From an uncultured Eubacteriales bacterium (GTDB taxonomy: Bacteria; Bacillota; Clostridia; Saccharofermentanales; Saccharofermentanaceae), in the NCBI GenBank assembly GCA_900314745.1, contig OMWK01000008.1:174611-238610 (forward strand): a DNA stretch of 64,000 nucleotides. Reading direction: 5' to 3'. The translations under genes were made by a program, and so were the position numbers. The stretch's first letter is position 1; each line of letters begins with the position of its first letter. The notes under the pieces were generated by a model. The model had not been told where the DNA came from and did no database searches. It saw only the letters and a program-made list of their open reading frames with translations. Positions 33,722 to 43,292 of the stretch are shown here, piece after piece.

Positions 33722-35695
33722 ATGGCAACAGCACAGGAAGATTACATCAAAGCCAAAAAGCTTGGCTCTAAGGAGTATCAGAAGGCGATAAGTGAAGGTC
33801 ACTATCCCTATCTGCCTGCGCTCGATAACATGCTCGAGAACAGGACGACTCTTAATGAGATTCAGATAGGTGAGATGGAGATCCCGATAGATTTCATTGT
33901 CGGTACGGTGACGGCCGGCAGACAGGAGTCTTTCGCGCGTAATTTTATGCCGCTTCTGGCGCCAGATACAGAGTTCGCAACAAAATGGATAAGCCTCATG
34001 GAGTACCAGGTGTCGCACGGCATCCAGGACCCCATCAAGGTCATCGAGTTCATGGGCAAGTTCTACGTCATGGAGGGCAACAAGCGCGTGTCCGTCATGC
34101 GTTACCTGGAGCAGCCCACGATACGCGCCAACATCACGAGGATCATGCCGCCGCAGACAGACAGCGACGATAAGGAAGTCAAGATCTACAACGAGTTCCT
34201 GAAGTTCTTTAAGTGCACGAACCTCTATAACATCACATTCACGGAGGAGAACTCCTACACGAAGCTCGCGACCATCGCGGGACAGACATTGGACGAGGTC
34301 TGGGATGAGGACGCGGTTAAGGATCTAAGGTCCGCGTTCATCGCTTTCTCCAAGGTCTACAAGGCGAACGGCGGCAAGGCCTACACCACGATCACGGAAG
34401 GCGATGCATTCCTCGTTTATCTCGACATGTATAAGTACGAGAGTCTGAAGATCCCGGTACAGGATGAGATCAAGAAGAATCTGTCCCTCATCTGGAAGGA
34501 GATCAGGATCAGGGCGAACGGCAACCAGATCGTATTCTCGGAGGAGCCGCAGCTTCAGAAGAAGACGGTGATCCCGATCATCGACACCATCATGAAGAAG
34601 ACCTATACGGAGCAAAACCCGCTTAAGGTGCTCTTCCTCTACGACGGCGATGCCACGAAGTCGAGGTGGATACACGGACACGAGGAAGGACGTAAGGATC
34701 TCGAGGAGGTCTTCCCGGGTGTCGTTAAGACCTTGGCATGTGACTGCAAGGACACTGAAGAGGAGTTCGAGGAGGCTGTCGAAGCAGCTGCCGAAGACGG
34801 TGCGGATCTCATCATCACTACCTCCCCGGTACAGATGGAATTTGCACTTAAGGCGGCCGTCAAGTATCCGAAGATCAAGTTCCTCAACTGTTCGGTACAT
34901 TTGTCACATGAGGCGGTCAGAACGTATTACGGAAGAATGTATGAGGCAAAATTCCTTCTCGGAATGATCGCCGCGACGATATCGAAGGATCACCGCATCG
35001 GATATGTATCGACGTACCCCATATGCGGCAATATAGCGAACATCAACGCATTCGCGATAGGCGCGTCAATGGTCGATCCGAACGTTAAGATACATCTCAC
35101 GTGGTCCTGCCTTAAGGAAGAGTACTGGCGTGAATACATAAGAGAGAATAACTTCAGCGTAGTCTCCGGACCTGATCTCATCAAGCCTAAGAATGCCGAT
35201 AACGAATACGGACTTTACACGATAGGCGAGAACGGTGAGATCACGAACATCGCTTTCCCGGTATGGAACTGGGGTAAGTACTACGAGCTTATCGTACAGA
35301 CGATCCTGAATGACGCCTGGGATGCCGCGAGTGCGGACGCGAAGGATTCGGCCATCAACTACTGGTGGGGAATGTCGTCGGGAGTCATCGACATCTATCA
35401 GTGCGATACGATTCCGTATGAGACCTTGAAGCTCGTGTCGATAATGCGTAAGGGAATGACGGCTGACGTAATTAATCCTTTCGACGGGGAGCTAAGGTCC
35501 CAGGACGGCATTGTGAAGGATGCCTTAAGCCCGAAGCTTGATAACGAACAGATTATCAATATGAACTGGTTATGCGATAATGTAGTTGGCTCGATCCCGA
35601 CTTTTAACGAGTTGACCGAGTCTGCGCAGAAAGCCGTTCTCGCGAACGGAATGCCGATCATCAATGATGCTGAGAATGGCGGTAATGACGGGTAA
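33722..35695 (+). CDS. ParB-like domain fused to BMP-type ligand-binding domain
   Basis: Residues about 20-130 contain IEFMGKFYVMEGNKRVSVMRYL, the phosphate-binding box of ParB/Srx-like domains. Residues about 300-600 match the BMP/Med/PnrA periplasmic-binding fold (LKVLFLYDGD, DLIITTSPVQME, AKFLLGMIAATIS, YPICGNIANINAFAIGA). BMP proteins bind nucleosides or related ligands. Here there is no signal peptide or lipobox, so the protein should stay in the cytoplasm. Its stop overlaps the start of the phosphoesterase gene (TAATG), and a HAD gene follows, suggesting a nucleotide-linked pathway. Length 657 residues. Confidence 0.7.
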   Translation: MATAQEDYIKAKKLGSKEYQKAISEGHYPYLPALDNMLENRTTLNEIQIGEMEIPIDFIVGTVTAGRQESFARNFMPLLAPDTEFATKWISLMEYQVSHGIQDPIKVIEFMGKFYVMEGNKRVSVMRYLEQPTIRANITRIMPPQTDSDDKEVKIYNEFLKFFKCTNLYNITFTEENSYTKLATIAGQTLDEVWDEDAVKDLRSAFIAFSKVYKANGGKAYTTITEGDAFLVYLDMYKYESLKIPVQDEIKKNLSLIWKEIRIRANGNQIVFSEEPQLQKKTVIPIIDTIMKKTYTEQNPLKVLFLYDGDATKSRWIHGHEEGRKDLEEVFPGVVKTLACDCKDTEEEFEEAVEAAAEDGADLIITTSPVQMEFALKAAVKYPKIKFLNCSVHLSHEAVRTYYGRMYEAKFLLGMIAATISKDHRIGYVSTYPICGNIANINAFAIGASMVDPNVKIHLTWSCLKEEYWREYIRENNFSVVSGPDLIKPKNADNEYGLYTIGENGEITNIAFPVWNWGKYYELIVQTILNDAWDAASADAKDSAINYWWGMSSGVIDIYQCDTIPYETLKLVSIMRKGMTADVINPFDGELRSQDGIVKDALSPKLDNEQIINMNWLCDNVVGSIPTFNELTESAQKAVLANGMPIINDAENGGNDG

Positions 35696-36285
35696 TGAAG
35701 ATTCTGGCCGTTGCAGATGAAGAAGATAAGATCCTCTACGACCACTTTAAGAAGGAGCGTGTTGCGGGCGTCGAACTGATAGTCGCCTGCGGTGACCTCC
35801 GCGCCGACTATATGGATTTCCTGATGACGATGGTGAACGTTCCGATGATATACGTCCGGGGCAATCACGACGACTCGCTCATCGACAAGCCCCCGCTCGG
35901 CGCCGTCTGCATAGAGGACCGCGTCTACAAGTTCAACGGCAAGACTTTCATGGGCCTCGGAGGCTCAGTAAGATACAATAATACGGGAAGAAACATGTAC
36001 AGTGAGTCGGAGATGCGTATGCGCGCGCTTAGAATGTACCCCAGGGCGATGCTTCGAGGCGTCGATGTTCTCGTGACACATGCGCCTGCGAGAGGCTACG
36101 GCGACCTGGACGACAGACCGCACAAGGGCTTCGAGACCTTCAATATGGTCATGGACAGATTCCACCCCGAGTACATGCTCCACGGCCACGTGCATATGAA
36201 CTACGGCCGCATCAAGCGCACCTGCGACCACCCGTCCGGCACAAAGATAGTTAACGCGTACGGATTCCAGATAATCGACATATGA
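35695..36285 (+). CDS. Calcineurin-like metallophosphoesterase
   Basis: The dimetal motifs are visible in order: ACGDLRADY, VRGNHDD, LVTHAPARG and LHGHVHMNYG. The first motif (usually DxH) starts atypically as AVADEED. Length 196 residues. It is translationally coupled to the ParB/BMP gene upstream (TAATG) and overlaps the HAD gene downstream (ATGA), forming a three-gene operon. Substrate unknown. Confidence 0.85.
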   Translation: MKILAVADEEDKILYDHFKKERVAGVELIVACGDLRADYMDFLMTMVNVPMIYVRGNHDDSLIDKPPLGAVCIEDRVYKFNGKTFMGLGGSVRYNNTGRNMYSESEMRMRALRMYPRAMLRGVDVLVTHAPARGYGDLDDRPHKGFETFNMVMDRFHPEYMLHGHVHMNYGRIKRTCDHPSGTKIVNAYGFQIIDI

Positions 36286-36788
36286 AGATATATTTTGACA
36301 TGGACGGAGTTCTCGCGGACTTCGAAGGCGGAACGTGTTCGTTCTGCGGACTGGAGCGCCTCGCGCCGGGGCAGAAGAGGACGCCCGAAGAGGATGACTT
36401 CATGTGGTCGAAGATACGTGAGGTCCCGCATTTTTACGATGTGATAGCTCCGCTTCCGGATGGCGTGGAACTGTTCAATCTAATCTATTCGATATACGGC
36501 GATAAGTGCGAGATATTAACGGGCATCCCACGCCCGAAGCGCGGCATACCCACGGCGGCGGAAGATAAGATCCGCTGGGCACACAGGATCCTTAATCCCG
36601 ATGTTAAGGTCAATGCGGTCTACAGGTCGGATAAGCCTAAGTTTTGTAATGGTCCCGACTGTTATCTGATCGATGATCTCGAATCGAATATCGAGGGTTG
36701 GGAGAATATGGGCGGAACCGGGATATTGTACGACTACCCGGATGGCACGTATGCCCGGGAGCTGCTTAAGAAGATTGGGATAATCTGA
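36282..36788 (+). CDS. HAD-superfamily 5'-nucleotidase-like protein
   Basis: Motif I FDMDGVLADF, a threonine in EILTGIPRP (motif II), Lys in SDKPKF and DDLESNIEGW (motif IV) match small HAD phosphatases of the 5'(3')-deoxyribonucleotidase type. 168 residues. It is the last gene of the operon with the phosphoesterase. No terminator hairpin is obvious after it. Confidence 0.82.
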   Translation: MKIYFDMDGVLADFEGGTCSFCGLERLAPGQKRTPEEDDFMWSKIREVPHFYDVIAPLPDGVELFNLIYSIYGDKCEILTGIPRPKRGIPTAAEDKIRWAHRILNPDVKVNAVYRSDKPKFCNGPDCYLIDDLESNIEGWENMGGTGILYDYPDGTYARELLKKIGII

Positions 36789-36931
36789 GGATCTCGACGC
36801 CCGCGTACTCTCATATTTATGTTCTGATCTATCAGATCCCATTTCTGATTTGGTATTGTAATCGACAATCTGCGGTTGTAGAGTGTTGGTGGATAGTTTT
36901 TTGATTTTTATTGGAATAGGGAACAGATATT

Positions 36932-37711
36932 ATGCATTATGGTTGTATTGGCCAGGAGTTTTACATTGGCCGTTATTTGTATTTATCTAAGGAGCTGGAG
37001 AGACTTCCGAATATAACGTTCGGGATAAAGAACAATAAGCCGATCGTTCGAATAAAACGAACAGACCCCCAAACTTCGAAGACTACTGTAAACCGCATAG
37101 GTGACAAGAATCCCAACTGGCAGAAATACTGCGCCATAACAAAACGCCGTGAGCATCTTCAAGAACAGCTCGGCTGTCTGCTCAGGAACTGGGATGAGGA
37201 CTATGGCGGATCACTGGAGAATGTGGCTTCAGGCTACATGCTGGTCCTGCCTTTGGTGAACAGCAATTATAACTGTGAGTTCTGGAACTCGCTCAAGAGC
37301 AACTCTGATACTTATGAGAATAAATATCCGATCCGCTACAAAGACTTCATCATGCGCTCACAATTTGAAGTTGATGTTGCTACGGTTCTTGATTCGCTGG
37401 GGCTGGACTACAAGTATGAAGTAAAGATCTTGTTTGGAAACAAAGAGTACTATCCTGATATGGCTGTCAATCTCCCTGAATATGACCGCTGTGGATTTGT
37501 CGAAGCAATGGGTGGAATGGACAGCTTGAAATATGTTTCACACAACATGGAGAAACTCAATAAGTACATTAACTACGGACTCTTCCCGAATAGAGATATC
37601 GCAATCATTCCAGGAGAAAGGGGAGACTACCCGGATAGGCTGCTTATTAAGCGTCTTGTTGGCAATATGCTGACGTCAATTGCAGGAATGTATGTGTTTA
37701 AGAAGTCTTGA
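36932..37711 (+). CDS. PD-(D/E)XK nuclease-like protein
   Basis: Residues about 140-205 show RSQFEVDVATVLDSLG, YKYEVKILF, YYPDMAV and GFVEAMGG: the E ... PD ... E-x-G arrangement of a restriction-endonuclease-like fold, closely parallel to the partial gene at the window start. The N-terminal half has Lys-rich helices and the segment NRIGDKNPNWQKY. It ends facing the tandem hairpins and the convergent YfhO gene. Role unknown; such singletons are often annotated as hypothetical. Fold call is inference. Confidence 0.6.
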   Translation: MHYGCIGQEFYIGRYLYLSKELERLPNITFGIKNNKPIVRIKRTDPQTSKTTVNRIGDKNPNWQKYCAITKRREHLQEQLGCLLRNWDEDYGGSLENVASGYMLVLPLVNSNYNCEFWNSLKSNSDTYENKYPIRYKDFIMRSQFEVDVATVLDSLGLDYKYEVKILFGNKEYYPDMAVNLPEYDRCGFVEAMGGMDSLKYVSHNMEKLNKYINYGLFPNRDIAIIPGERGDYPDRLLIKRLVGNMLTSIAGMYVFKKS

Positions 37712-37730
37712 ATGGCTGCTTCGTGTGTTC

Positions 37731-37844
37731 CTAGGACCGGAAAGTGTGCCTGAAATTAAAAATCGGTCCAGTTTCCGGTCCTAGAGGCCTCTCAGGACCG
37801 GAAAGTGTGCCTGAAATCAAAAATCGGTCCGGTTTCCGGTCCTG
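37731..37844. repeat. Two tandem hairpin repeats with compensatory changes
   Basis: Copy 1 has perfect 13-base arms, CTAGGACCGGAAA (37731-37743) and its complement (37772-37784). Copy 2 has perfect 12-base arms, CAGGACCGGAAA (37793-37804) and complement (37833-37844). The 28-base interior (GTGTGCCTGAAAT ... AATCGGTCC) is almost identical in both. Where the arms differ, the partner base differs too, so pairing is preserved. They lie between convergent genes. No T tract follows, so they are not ordinary terminators. Confidence 0.85.
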
Positions 37845-37855
37845 GGGAATCAGGA

Positions 37856-40687
37856 TCAGCCGGCGCGCCCCCCGACGCGGCGGCGGTCCAGGAGACTTAC
37901 GGCCGCGAGGCCGAGGATTCCGATGATTGATACAATGCCGCCGGCGACTAATCCGGGTGGCGTGAATGACAATTCAACCGAATGAGCGCCCGGGCCTACC
38001 TCGAGGCTGATCAATGCCGACTGATAAGGCGTTATCTCACACTGAACGCCGTCAACAATAGCGGTCCAGCCGTCTTCATAGGGGATGGTCGTCAGAATGA
38101 ACTCTCCGTCATCAACAGTACAGTCGAATGCTACATATCCGTCGTCACAGGCGGTGATACTTGTTGAAGGCTCAACCAGAGCGAACTGGGACTCAAAACT
38201 CGAGACATCAAAATATGCGAAGTTGATGTCGCTATAGGTCCAAAGATCGTTAGATGACATAATGCTCACACGGACGACATCGCCGACTTCGAAGGCGCCG
38301 AGGCGTACGATCGAAGAATAATAAGTGTTCGATGAATAGTGAGCGACCATCTCACCGTTCAGCCAGACTTCGCTGCCGCTGTTCATGCGGGGAACGCTGA
38401 TGTTGAGGTACAATTCGTCGGGACGTGTTATGGTTATGTCGTAGTTTAAGATCAGCGGCAGGCGCGGATTTGTCCTGTAGATGTCGGTCTGCGTAGCATA
38501 GTAATCTTCGGGGACTTCCGCGCCGATATCGTCCGGGTCGACCTTGGAGGATTCGTCATCTTCACTTACGAGGACGTCCTCCTCGGGATCTGCGGCGAAG
38601 GACTGGTAGTCCAGGATGTTGATGTCGCTGCCATTAACAAGATCAAACGCAATGGAACTCTCGTCGACCGGCACAAAATAATCAGTATCAAAGCAGGGGA
38701 ACAGCGACGCGAACCAGTCATTTCTGAATGAGAAATAATCCTTGCCGTCAACTGCTGTCTCGAGCGAATAGAAATCGAAGTCCAGCGCGCCCTCATCCGC
38801 TGCGAATGCAAGAGGGAGGACAGAGCGGGATGAATAGAATGTCAGCTCGTCGTTAGCGACCACCAGATCAGCTCCTGTATAAGAGGAATCAGTCGAATAC
38901 AATGATCCAATCGAGAAGAATGCGTCGGCATCCGGTGCGGAATATGAATGGTCGATAGCAAAATAGTTAAAATTCGTAAGATATCCGAACTGCTTCAGGA
39001 AGCGTCCGAAGACCTTGTTCGAGTTGGAATTGAATAAAGATATTCCGGGAACTCCCGCGTACTGTTCGATGCCGCTCATGCTGATTCGTCCGTTATAGGT
39101 ATGCTCCTCGTACTCGGCTCTGAATCCGTTTCCAAGAAGGCGCGTGGCCTCGGCGTAGTCTTCTAGAAGGAGCATGTCACTTACGTACTTCTCACCTTCG
39201 CCCGAAGACATCGAGAGCGTGGACACGCCGCCCGACTGCATCGTATTAAGGAAAGCGCACTCGTAGACTGTTATTACCGCGAGTATCGCAGGCAATATCT
39301 TACCCATGTCTGCGAACTGTCCGTGCCAGTCCTTCTTCTTCATGCCGATTAAGATAAGCGCGACTATGCCTACTATGCAGAGGTTGAAGATGAAGAGCTT
39401 GCCGTAATCTCTCATCTCGCCGAAGCTTTGGGCTATAAGAAGGAGAACCCAGAGGATGCCGGCGCTCTTCAAAATAGAAGACGATGAGACAGAATCCAAC
39501 TTCTCGAATACCTTGTAGGCCACGGTCAGGAACAACGTGATGAACACGAATGACTCTCTGTGCCAGAACCAGTTCGGGCTGTCGAATACCTGCCATGCGA
39601 CATCGAGGAAGTCAATGCACAACACCAAATAAATAGCGATGAATGCCGAACCGTAGAATATCTTAAGACGTCTCTCGAACACCGGGCTTACGAAGAACAG
39701 AACGCAGAGGAATGTCACGAGGATACTTACGAAGATCAGAGGCTTATTCGCAGGAAGTACATCCCCGAAGTCGCCCTGATAACCCATGAATATGCGGTCT
39801 ATAAATCCCGCGAACGAGAATCCGACATATGAGGGGTCCGCGGTCGAATGCGTAGGATCACCGTTACGAATAGTATCAAGACCTACCGGAAGAAGCAGGA
39901 CACCTAAGGACATGCCGACCAGAGCGGCTCGTAGAATAAAGCGCCCCACAACACCAAGGCAGCGGCGGACATTCGAGAACATCCCGAGAAGATACATGCG
40001 TCCCAGAAGATAGAGGAATGAATATATTCCCGCCATGTAGGCTATGTAGTAATTCGACAGGAACAGGAAGAACAGTACGATACTCACTCCGCCGAGGCGA
40101 CCGTTCCTAATATAATGCTCGACCATAAGCAGAAGCAAAGGCAGGAGCATATATCCGTCGAGCCACATGATGTGGAACAGGAACAGCATCGTGTAGGATG
40201 AGAAAGCGTACATTATTCCCCAGAGGACGGGCCACATCGTGCCCTTACGCTCTGCGCGCTCCTCGATGAATGCGCACATGAAGGCTCCCGCGAATGAGAT
40301 CTTAAGGCCCATTAGAAGGAGAACGAATTCATTGACCTGGGAAGGGTCGAACAGGAGGACAAGAAGATTAAGAGGGCTTGCAAGATAGTATCCGAAGGTG
40401 CCCATGAAGTTCTTGCCTGCGCCAAGAAGGAACGAGTATCCGAAGGTGCCTTTGCCTAAGTTAACAAGCTTAGACTTAAGAAGGAACAGGTACGGTGCGT
40501 ACTGCGCCTCGAGGTCCGATATGACCGTCGTGTATTTGCCGAACGGGTACTTACGGCTGATGACGGTCATGATCGCGAAGCAAAGCGCCGTCAGAAGGAA
40601 AGCGATCAGCGGGTGCTTACATAAAGACTTAAGATCGACGCCTGACTTCGACCGGGACTTAAGCTTCAGAGACTTCTGTTCTCTCAT
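37856..40687 (-). CDS. yfhO: YfhO-family membrane protein
   Basis: A 943-residue protein with about 12 hydrophobic helices in the first half (opening PLIAFLLTALCFAIMTVIS, then ISDLEAQYAPY near the predicted first outer loop). A large extracytoplasmic beta-rich domain of about 400 residues follows, then a last helix before a basic tail. This is the YfhO (PF09586) architecture. In Bacillus and Listeria, YfhO-type proteins are GT-C-like enzymes that transfer sugar from undecaprenyl-phosphate to lipoteichoic acid, working with a CsbB/GtcA-type partner. A GtrB/CsbB-like gene is divergent at 42330. Second gene of an operon (3 bases after 40690). Confidence 0.85.
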   Translation of the reverse strand: MREQKSLKLKSRSKSGVDLKSLCKHPLIAFLLTALCFAIMTVISRKYPFGKYTTVISDLEAQYAPYLFLLKSKLVNLGKGTFGYSFLLGAGKNFMGTFGYYLASPLNLLVLLFDPSQVNEFVLLLMGLKISFAGAFMCAFIEERAERKGTMWPVLWGIMYAFSSYTMLFLFHIMWLDGYMLLPLLLLMVEHYIRNGRLGGVSIVLFFLFLSNYYIAYMAGIYSFLYLLGRMYLLGMFSNVRRCLGVVGRFILRAALVGMSLGVLLLPVGLDTIRNGDPTHSTADPSYVGFSFAGFIDRIFMGYQGDFGDVLPANKPLIFVSILVTFLCVLFFVSPVFERRLKIFYGSAFIAIYLVLCIDFLDVAWQVFDSPNWFWHRESFVFITLFLTVAYKVFEKLDSVSSSSILKSAGILWVLLLIAQSFGEMRDYGKLFIFNLCIVGIVALILIGMKKKDWHGQFADMGKILPAILAVITVYECAFLNTMQSGGVSTLSMSSGEGEKYVSDMLLLEDYAEATRLLGNGFRAEYEEHTYNGRISMSGIEQYAGVPGISLFNSNSNKVFGRFLKQFGYLTNFNYFAIDHSYSAPDADAFFSIGSLYSTDSSYTGADLVVANDELTFYSSRSVLPLAFAADEGALDFDFYSLETAVDGKDYFSFRNDWFASLFPCFDTDYFVPVDESSIAFDLVNGSDINILDYQSFAADPEEDVLVSEDDESSKVDPDDIGAEVPEDYYATQTDIYRTNPRLPLILNYDITITRPDELYLNISVPRMNSGSEVWLNGEMVAHYSSNTYYSSIVRLGAFEVGDVVRVSIMSSNDLWTYSDINFAYFDVSSFESQFALVEPSTSITACDDGYVAFDCTVDDGEFILTTIPYEDGWTAIVDGVQCEITPYQSALISLEVGPGAHSVELSFTPPGLVAGGIVSIIGILGLAAVSLLDRRRVGGRAG

Positions 40688-40689
40688 AA

Positions 40690-42261
40690 TTATCTCCTCG
40701 CGAGGTATTTGAAGAAGATTGTGTCTTCGTAGTCGTAGACGAAGAACTGGTCGTTAATTACGACTATCTCATCTTCCTTACGGATGTTGCCAAAGGATTC
40801 TATGTCGTGCGACACGTTAAGCTCTTCGTGCCCCATGTTCATGCGCACGGACTCTATCGAGTGGTAGATCATGAGGTTAAGGGAAGAGTAGGCTGATACA
40901 AGAAGCACCAGCACAACGAGTCTCGACACTATCTCGAACTTCTTGCCGTGAAGAGCCTTGTAGAAGTAGTCCGTTACGAACATCACGGCATAGAGGGATA
41001 TCAGGAACATGGGCGCCATGCTGCCTCTCATCAGAAAGTCGTTGGCGTAGGTGATCTTATAGAAGGGGATTATGAGCATCGTGCCCACTGCGGTAAGAAG
41101 CATCGCATCCCTTCTGTGCTTACGGTATATGAGCATGAACCACAGCAGGAACTCGACGACTATAAACAGGAAGTAGTCCTTCAGGAACATAAGGACAGAC
41201 GGGTAGAAGGTCCATGTGAATCCCGACTCGTCCGTGGCATTTGTATTCGAGGTATAAAGCGACGCGAACACTATGAAGAACACGACGGGCGCTATGATGT
41301 TGCCGACGCTAAGAAGATTACGAAGAACCTTAGTCCCGCGCTTTGTGATTATCTTGCAGATGCACATGGGAAGGATGCCAATCGCGGCCCAGGGCGAGTA
41401 GCAGAACATGAGCGACCCGAGAAGTCCCGTGGATCTTCCGTTGACGCACATGATAAGAAGTATCGTCACTATCCATCCGGGGATGCACTGGTTGAAGACG
41501 TTCATGACCTGGTAGAAGTTGCCTACGACGATAAGCTCCGGGTTCCACCTCTCCCACGTGGTCCACACGCCGGCCCACTCGTTTATGAAGTACGGTACGA
41601 CATCAAACCCGGCGAAAAGCATCATGCCGACAAACAGCGCCTTGGAAGCCTTGCCGTAGAGCATCGAGGCACCGACAGCTACGAGGAAAAGTCCGATGGC
41701 GCTCCAGATGAAGAGCGCGACGCGTGCAGCCATAAGTCCGAACGCCTTGCCTATAACTGCGGGCACCATCCAGAACACGAAGTAGTATGAGAAGGCGACG
41801 GCGTGGTCGCCAAGGTAAGCCTGAACAATCGGGTTCTCCTGAGTGGAGAAGTCGTATATGACGGGCCACTTGTACGCCACAAGGTCGTTAAGAATAGCGT
41901 AGCGCATCGTGTGGTCCGAGGAGCCAAAGCCGAACTCCGAGATGCCGCCGATGAAGAGGAAGAAGACAACGAGAAGCCCGACGACAACAATGTACGAGGG
42001 CTTCAGGACTATCGTGAACTTCGAGGTATCAGCAGAAGTGCCATCCGGGGACTTGTCGCAGTCACGAAGAAACCACCAGGACGCAAATGCGGTGAGCCCA
42101 ATGAAGAGCCCCGCGAGGGCAGGCCTTAAGTAGCCACCAAAGAAGATCAGGACCGGCAGGACGAGGTATACCGCCGCCATCACAAAATAGGCCTTATAAG
42201 ATATCTCGATGGAGATATCCTTAAGCTTCGGTCCTGTCTTAAGTGTATCAGTGGTCTTCAT
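40690..42261 (-). CDS. Polytopic membrane protein, GT-C-like
   Basis: 523 residues with about 12 hydrophobic helices. The first extracytoplasmic loop contains GFGSSDHTMRYAILNDL, where acidic/His residues occupy the position used by GT-C glycosyltransferases. A long loop near the C-terminus has KITYANDFLMRGSM. It precedes yfhO by 3 bases. A lipid-linked sugar glycosyltransferase role is inferred from topology and neighbours only; no family name is certain. Confidence 0.7.
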   Translation of the reverse strand: MKTTDTLKTGPKLKDISIEISYKAYFVMAAVYLVLPVLIFFGGYLRPALAGLFIGLTAFASWWFLRDCDKSPDGTSADTSKFTIVLKPSYIVVVGLLVVFFLFIGGISEFGFGSSDHTMRYAILNDLVAYKWPVIYDFSTQENPIVQAYLGDHAVAFSYYFVFWMVPAVIGKAFGLMAARVALFIWSAIGLFLVAVGASMLYGKASKALFVGMMLFAGFDVVPYFINEWAGVWTTWERWNPELIVVGNFYQVMNVFNQCIPGWIVTILLIMCVNGRSTGLLGSLMFCYSPWAAIGILPMCICKIITKRGTKVLRNLLSVGNIIAPVVFFIVFASLYTSNTNATDESGFTWTFYPSVLMFLKDYFLFIVVEFLLWFMLIYRKHRRDAMLLTAVGTMLIIPFYKITYANDFLMRGSMAPMFLISLYAVMFVTDYFYKALHGKKFEIVSRLVVLVLLVSAYSSLNLMIYHSIESVRMNMGHEELNVSHDIESFGNIRKEDEIVVINDQFFVYDYEDTIFFKYLARR

Positions 42262-42268
42262 GTGTGGT

Positions 42269-42293
42269 ATTATAATACAGACTTCTTGTCTGT
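42269..42293. promoter_or_regulatory. Divergent promoter and inverted repeat
   Basis: ATTATAAT at 42269-42276 provides a TATAAT on both strands. Immediately beside it ACAGAC-TTCTT-GTCTGT (42277-42293) is a perfect 6-base inverted repeat, a likely operator. The minus-strand gene starts only 8 bases from the box, so it would have an almost leaderless transcript unless another promoter is used. Confidence 0.45.
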
Positions 42294-42329
42294 TATATTA
42301 TTTCTTAGTGACAAGATATCGGAGGAAGT

Positions 42330-43271
42330 ATGCTCGTAAGTCTGATCATTCCCTGCTATAACGAAGAGGAGGCTCTGCCTTTCCTTTATAACGCCCTGTG
42401 CGATGTCCGTAAGGAAGTTAAGGATCACGACTTCGAGTTCATCTTCGTAAACGACGGCAGCCGCGATAAGACTTCGGAGGTCATTAAGAAGTTCGCAGCA
42501 GAAGATAAGGACGTAAGATACATCATCTTCTCGAGAAACTTTGGCAAGGAGGCCGCGATGTATGCAGGACTTAAGAAGTCGAAGGGCGATATGGTCGCCA
42601 TCATGGACGCGGACATGCAGGACCCGCCGTCACTTATTCCTTCAATGATAAAGTCCATAGAGAATAACGAAGCTGACATCGTCGCATCAAGACGCGTCAA
42701 CCGCGAGGGTGAGCCTAAGATCAGGTCCTTCTTCGCGAGGATGTTCTATAAGCTCATTAACAGGATGGTCGATGTCGAGATCGCTGACGGAGCGAGGGAC
42801 TTCAGACTCATGACCCGTCAGGTCACGGACGCTATCTTGGAGCTTCAGGAGCGCCAGAGATTCTCGAAGGGTATCTTCGCCTGGGTCGGATTCAGGACCA
42901 AGTGGATAGAGTTCGTAAATACAGAGCGAATCGCGGGCGAGACCAAGTGGAGCTTCTGGAAATTATTCAAGTACGCGATCGACGGTATCGTCGCCTTCAC
43001 GACTGCTCCTCTAAGACTTGCTACATACTTGGGATTCGGATTCGCAGGCTTGGGGTTCTTCTACCTGGTCTACTACTTTATAAGGGCGATAATCCTTAGG
43101 ATCTATAACGAAGTTCCGGGTTATCCGTCACTTCTTTGCTTCATCCTCTTCATAGGAGGCCTTACACTGATGTCGCTTGGTATCCTTGGCGAATACATCG
43201 GCAGGACCTTCATCGAGGTTAAGCGCCGTCCTCTCTACGTTACGGCAGAGGATTCAGATAAGAATTCATAA
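42330..43271 (+). CDS. GT2 undecaprenyl-phosphate sugar transferase, GtrB/CsbB-like
   Basis: The GT-A domain (1-230) opens VSLIIPCYNEEEALP and carries the metal-binding D93-A-D95 (MDADMQDPP). A polyisoprenyl-GT signature RFSKGIFAWVGF follows. Two membrane helices (about 235-260 and 268-295) close the protein, as in GtrB, CsbB and YfdH. Such enzymes make C55-P-glucose or C55-P-GlcNAc, the donor for YfhO/GtrA-type transfer. Divergent yfhO supports that role. GGAGG precedes the start. Confidence 0.9.
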   Translation: MLVSLIIPCYNEEEALPFLYNALCDVRKEVKDHDFEFIFVNDGSRDKTSEVIKKFAAEDKDVRYIIFSRNFGKEAAMYAGLKKSKGDMVAIMDADMQDPPSLIPSMIKSIENNEADIVASRRVNREGEPKIRSFFARMFYKLINRMVDVEIADGARDFRLMTRQVTDAILELQERQRFSKGIFAWVGFRTKWIEFVNTERIAGETKWSFWKLFKYAIDGIVAFTTAPLRLATYLGFGFAGLGFFYLVYYFIRAIILRIYNEVPGYPSLLCFILFIGGLTLMSLGILGEYIGRTFIEVKRRPLYVTAEDSDKNS

Positions 43272-43292
43272 TTAGAAAGAAGGTTCATATAT

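Noticed and set aside
37744..37926. Short plus-strand frame over the tandem hairpins
   Set aside because: Its repetitive peptide is only the translation of the two hairpin copies and runs into the convergent yfhO gene.
40948..41790. 280-codon plus-strand frame across the GT-C-like membrane gene
   Set aside because: Highly charged mirror of a hydrophobic gene on the minus strand; no start signal and no known domain.
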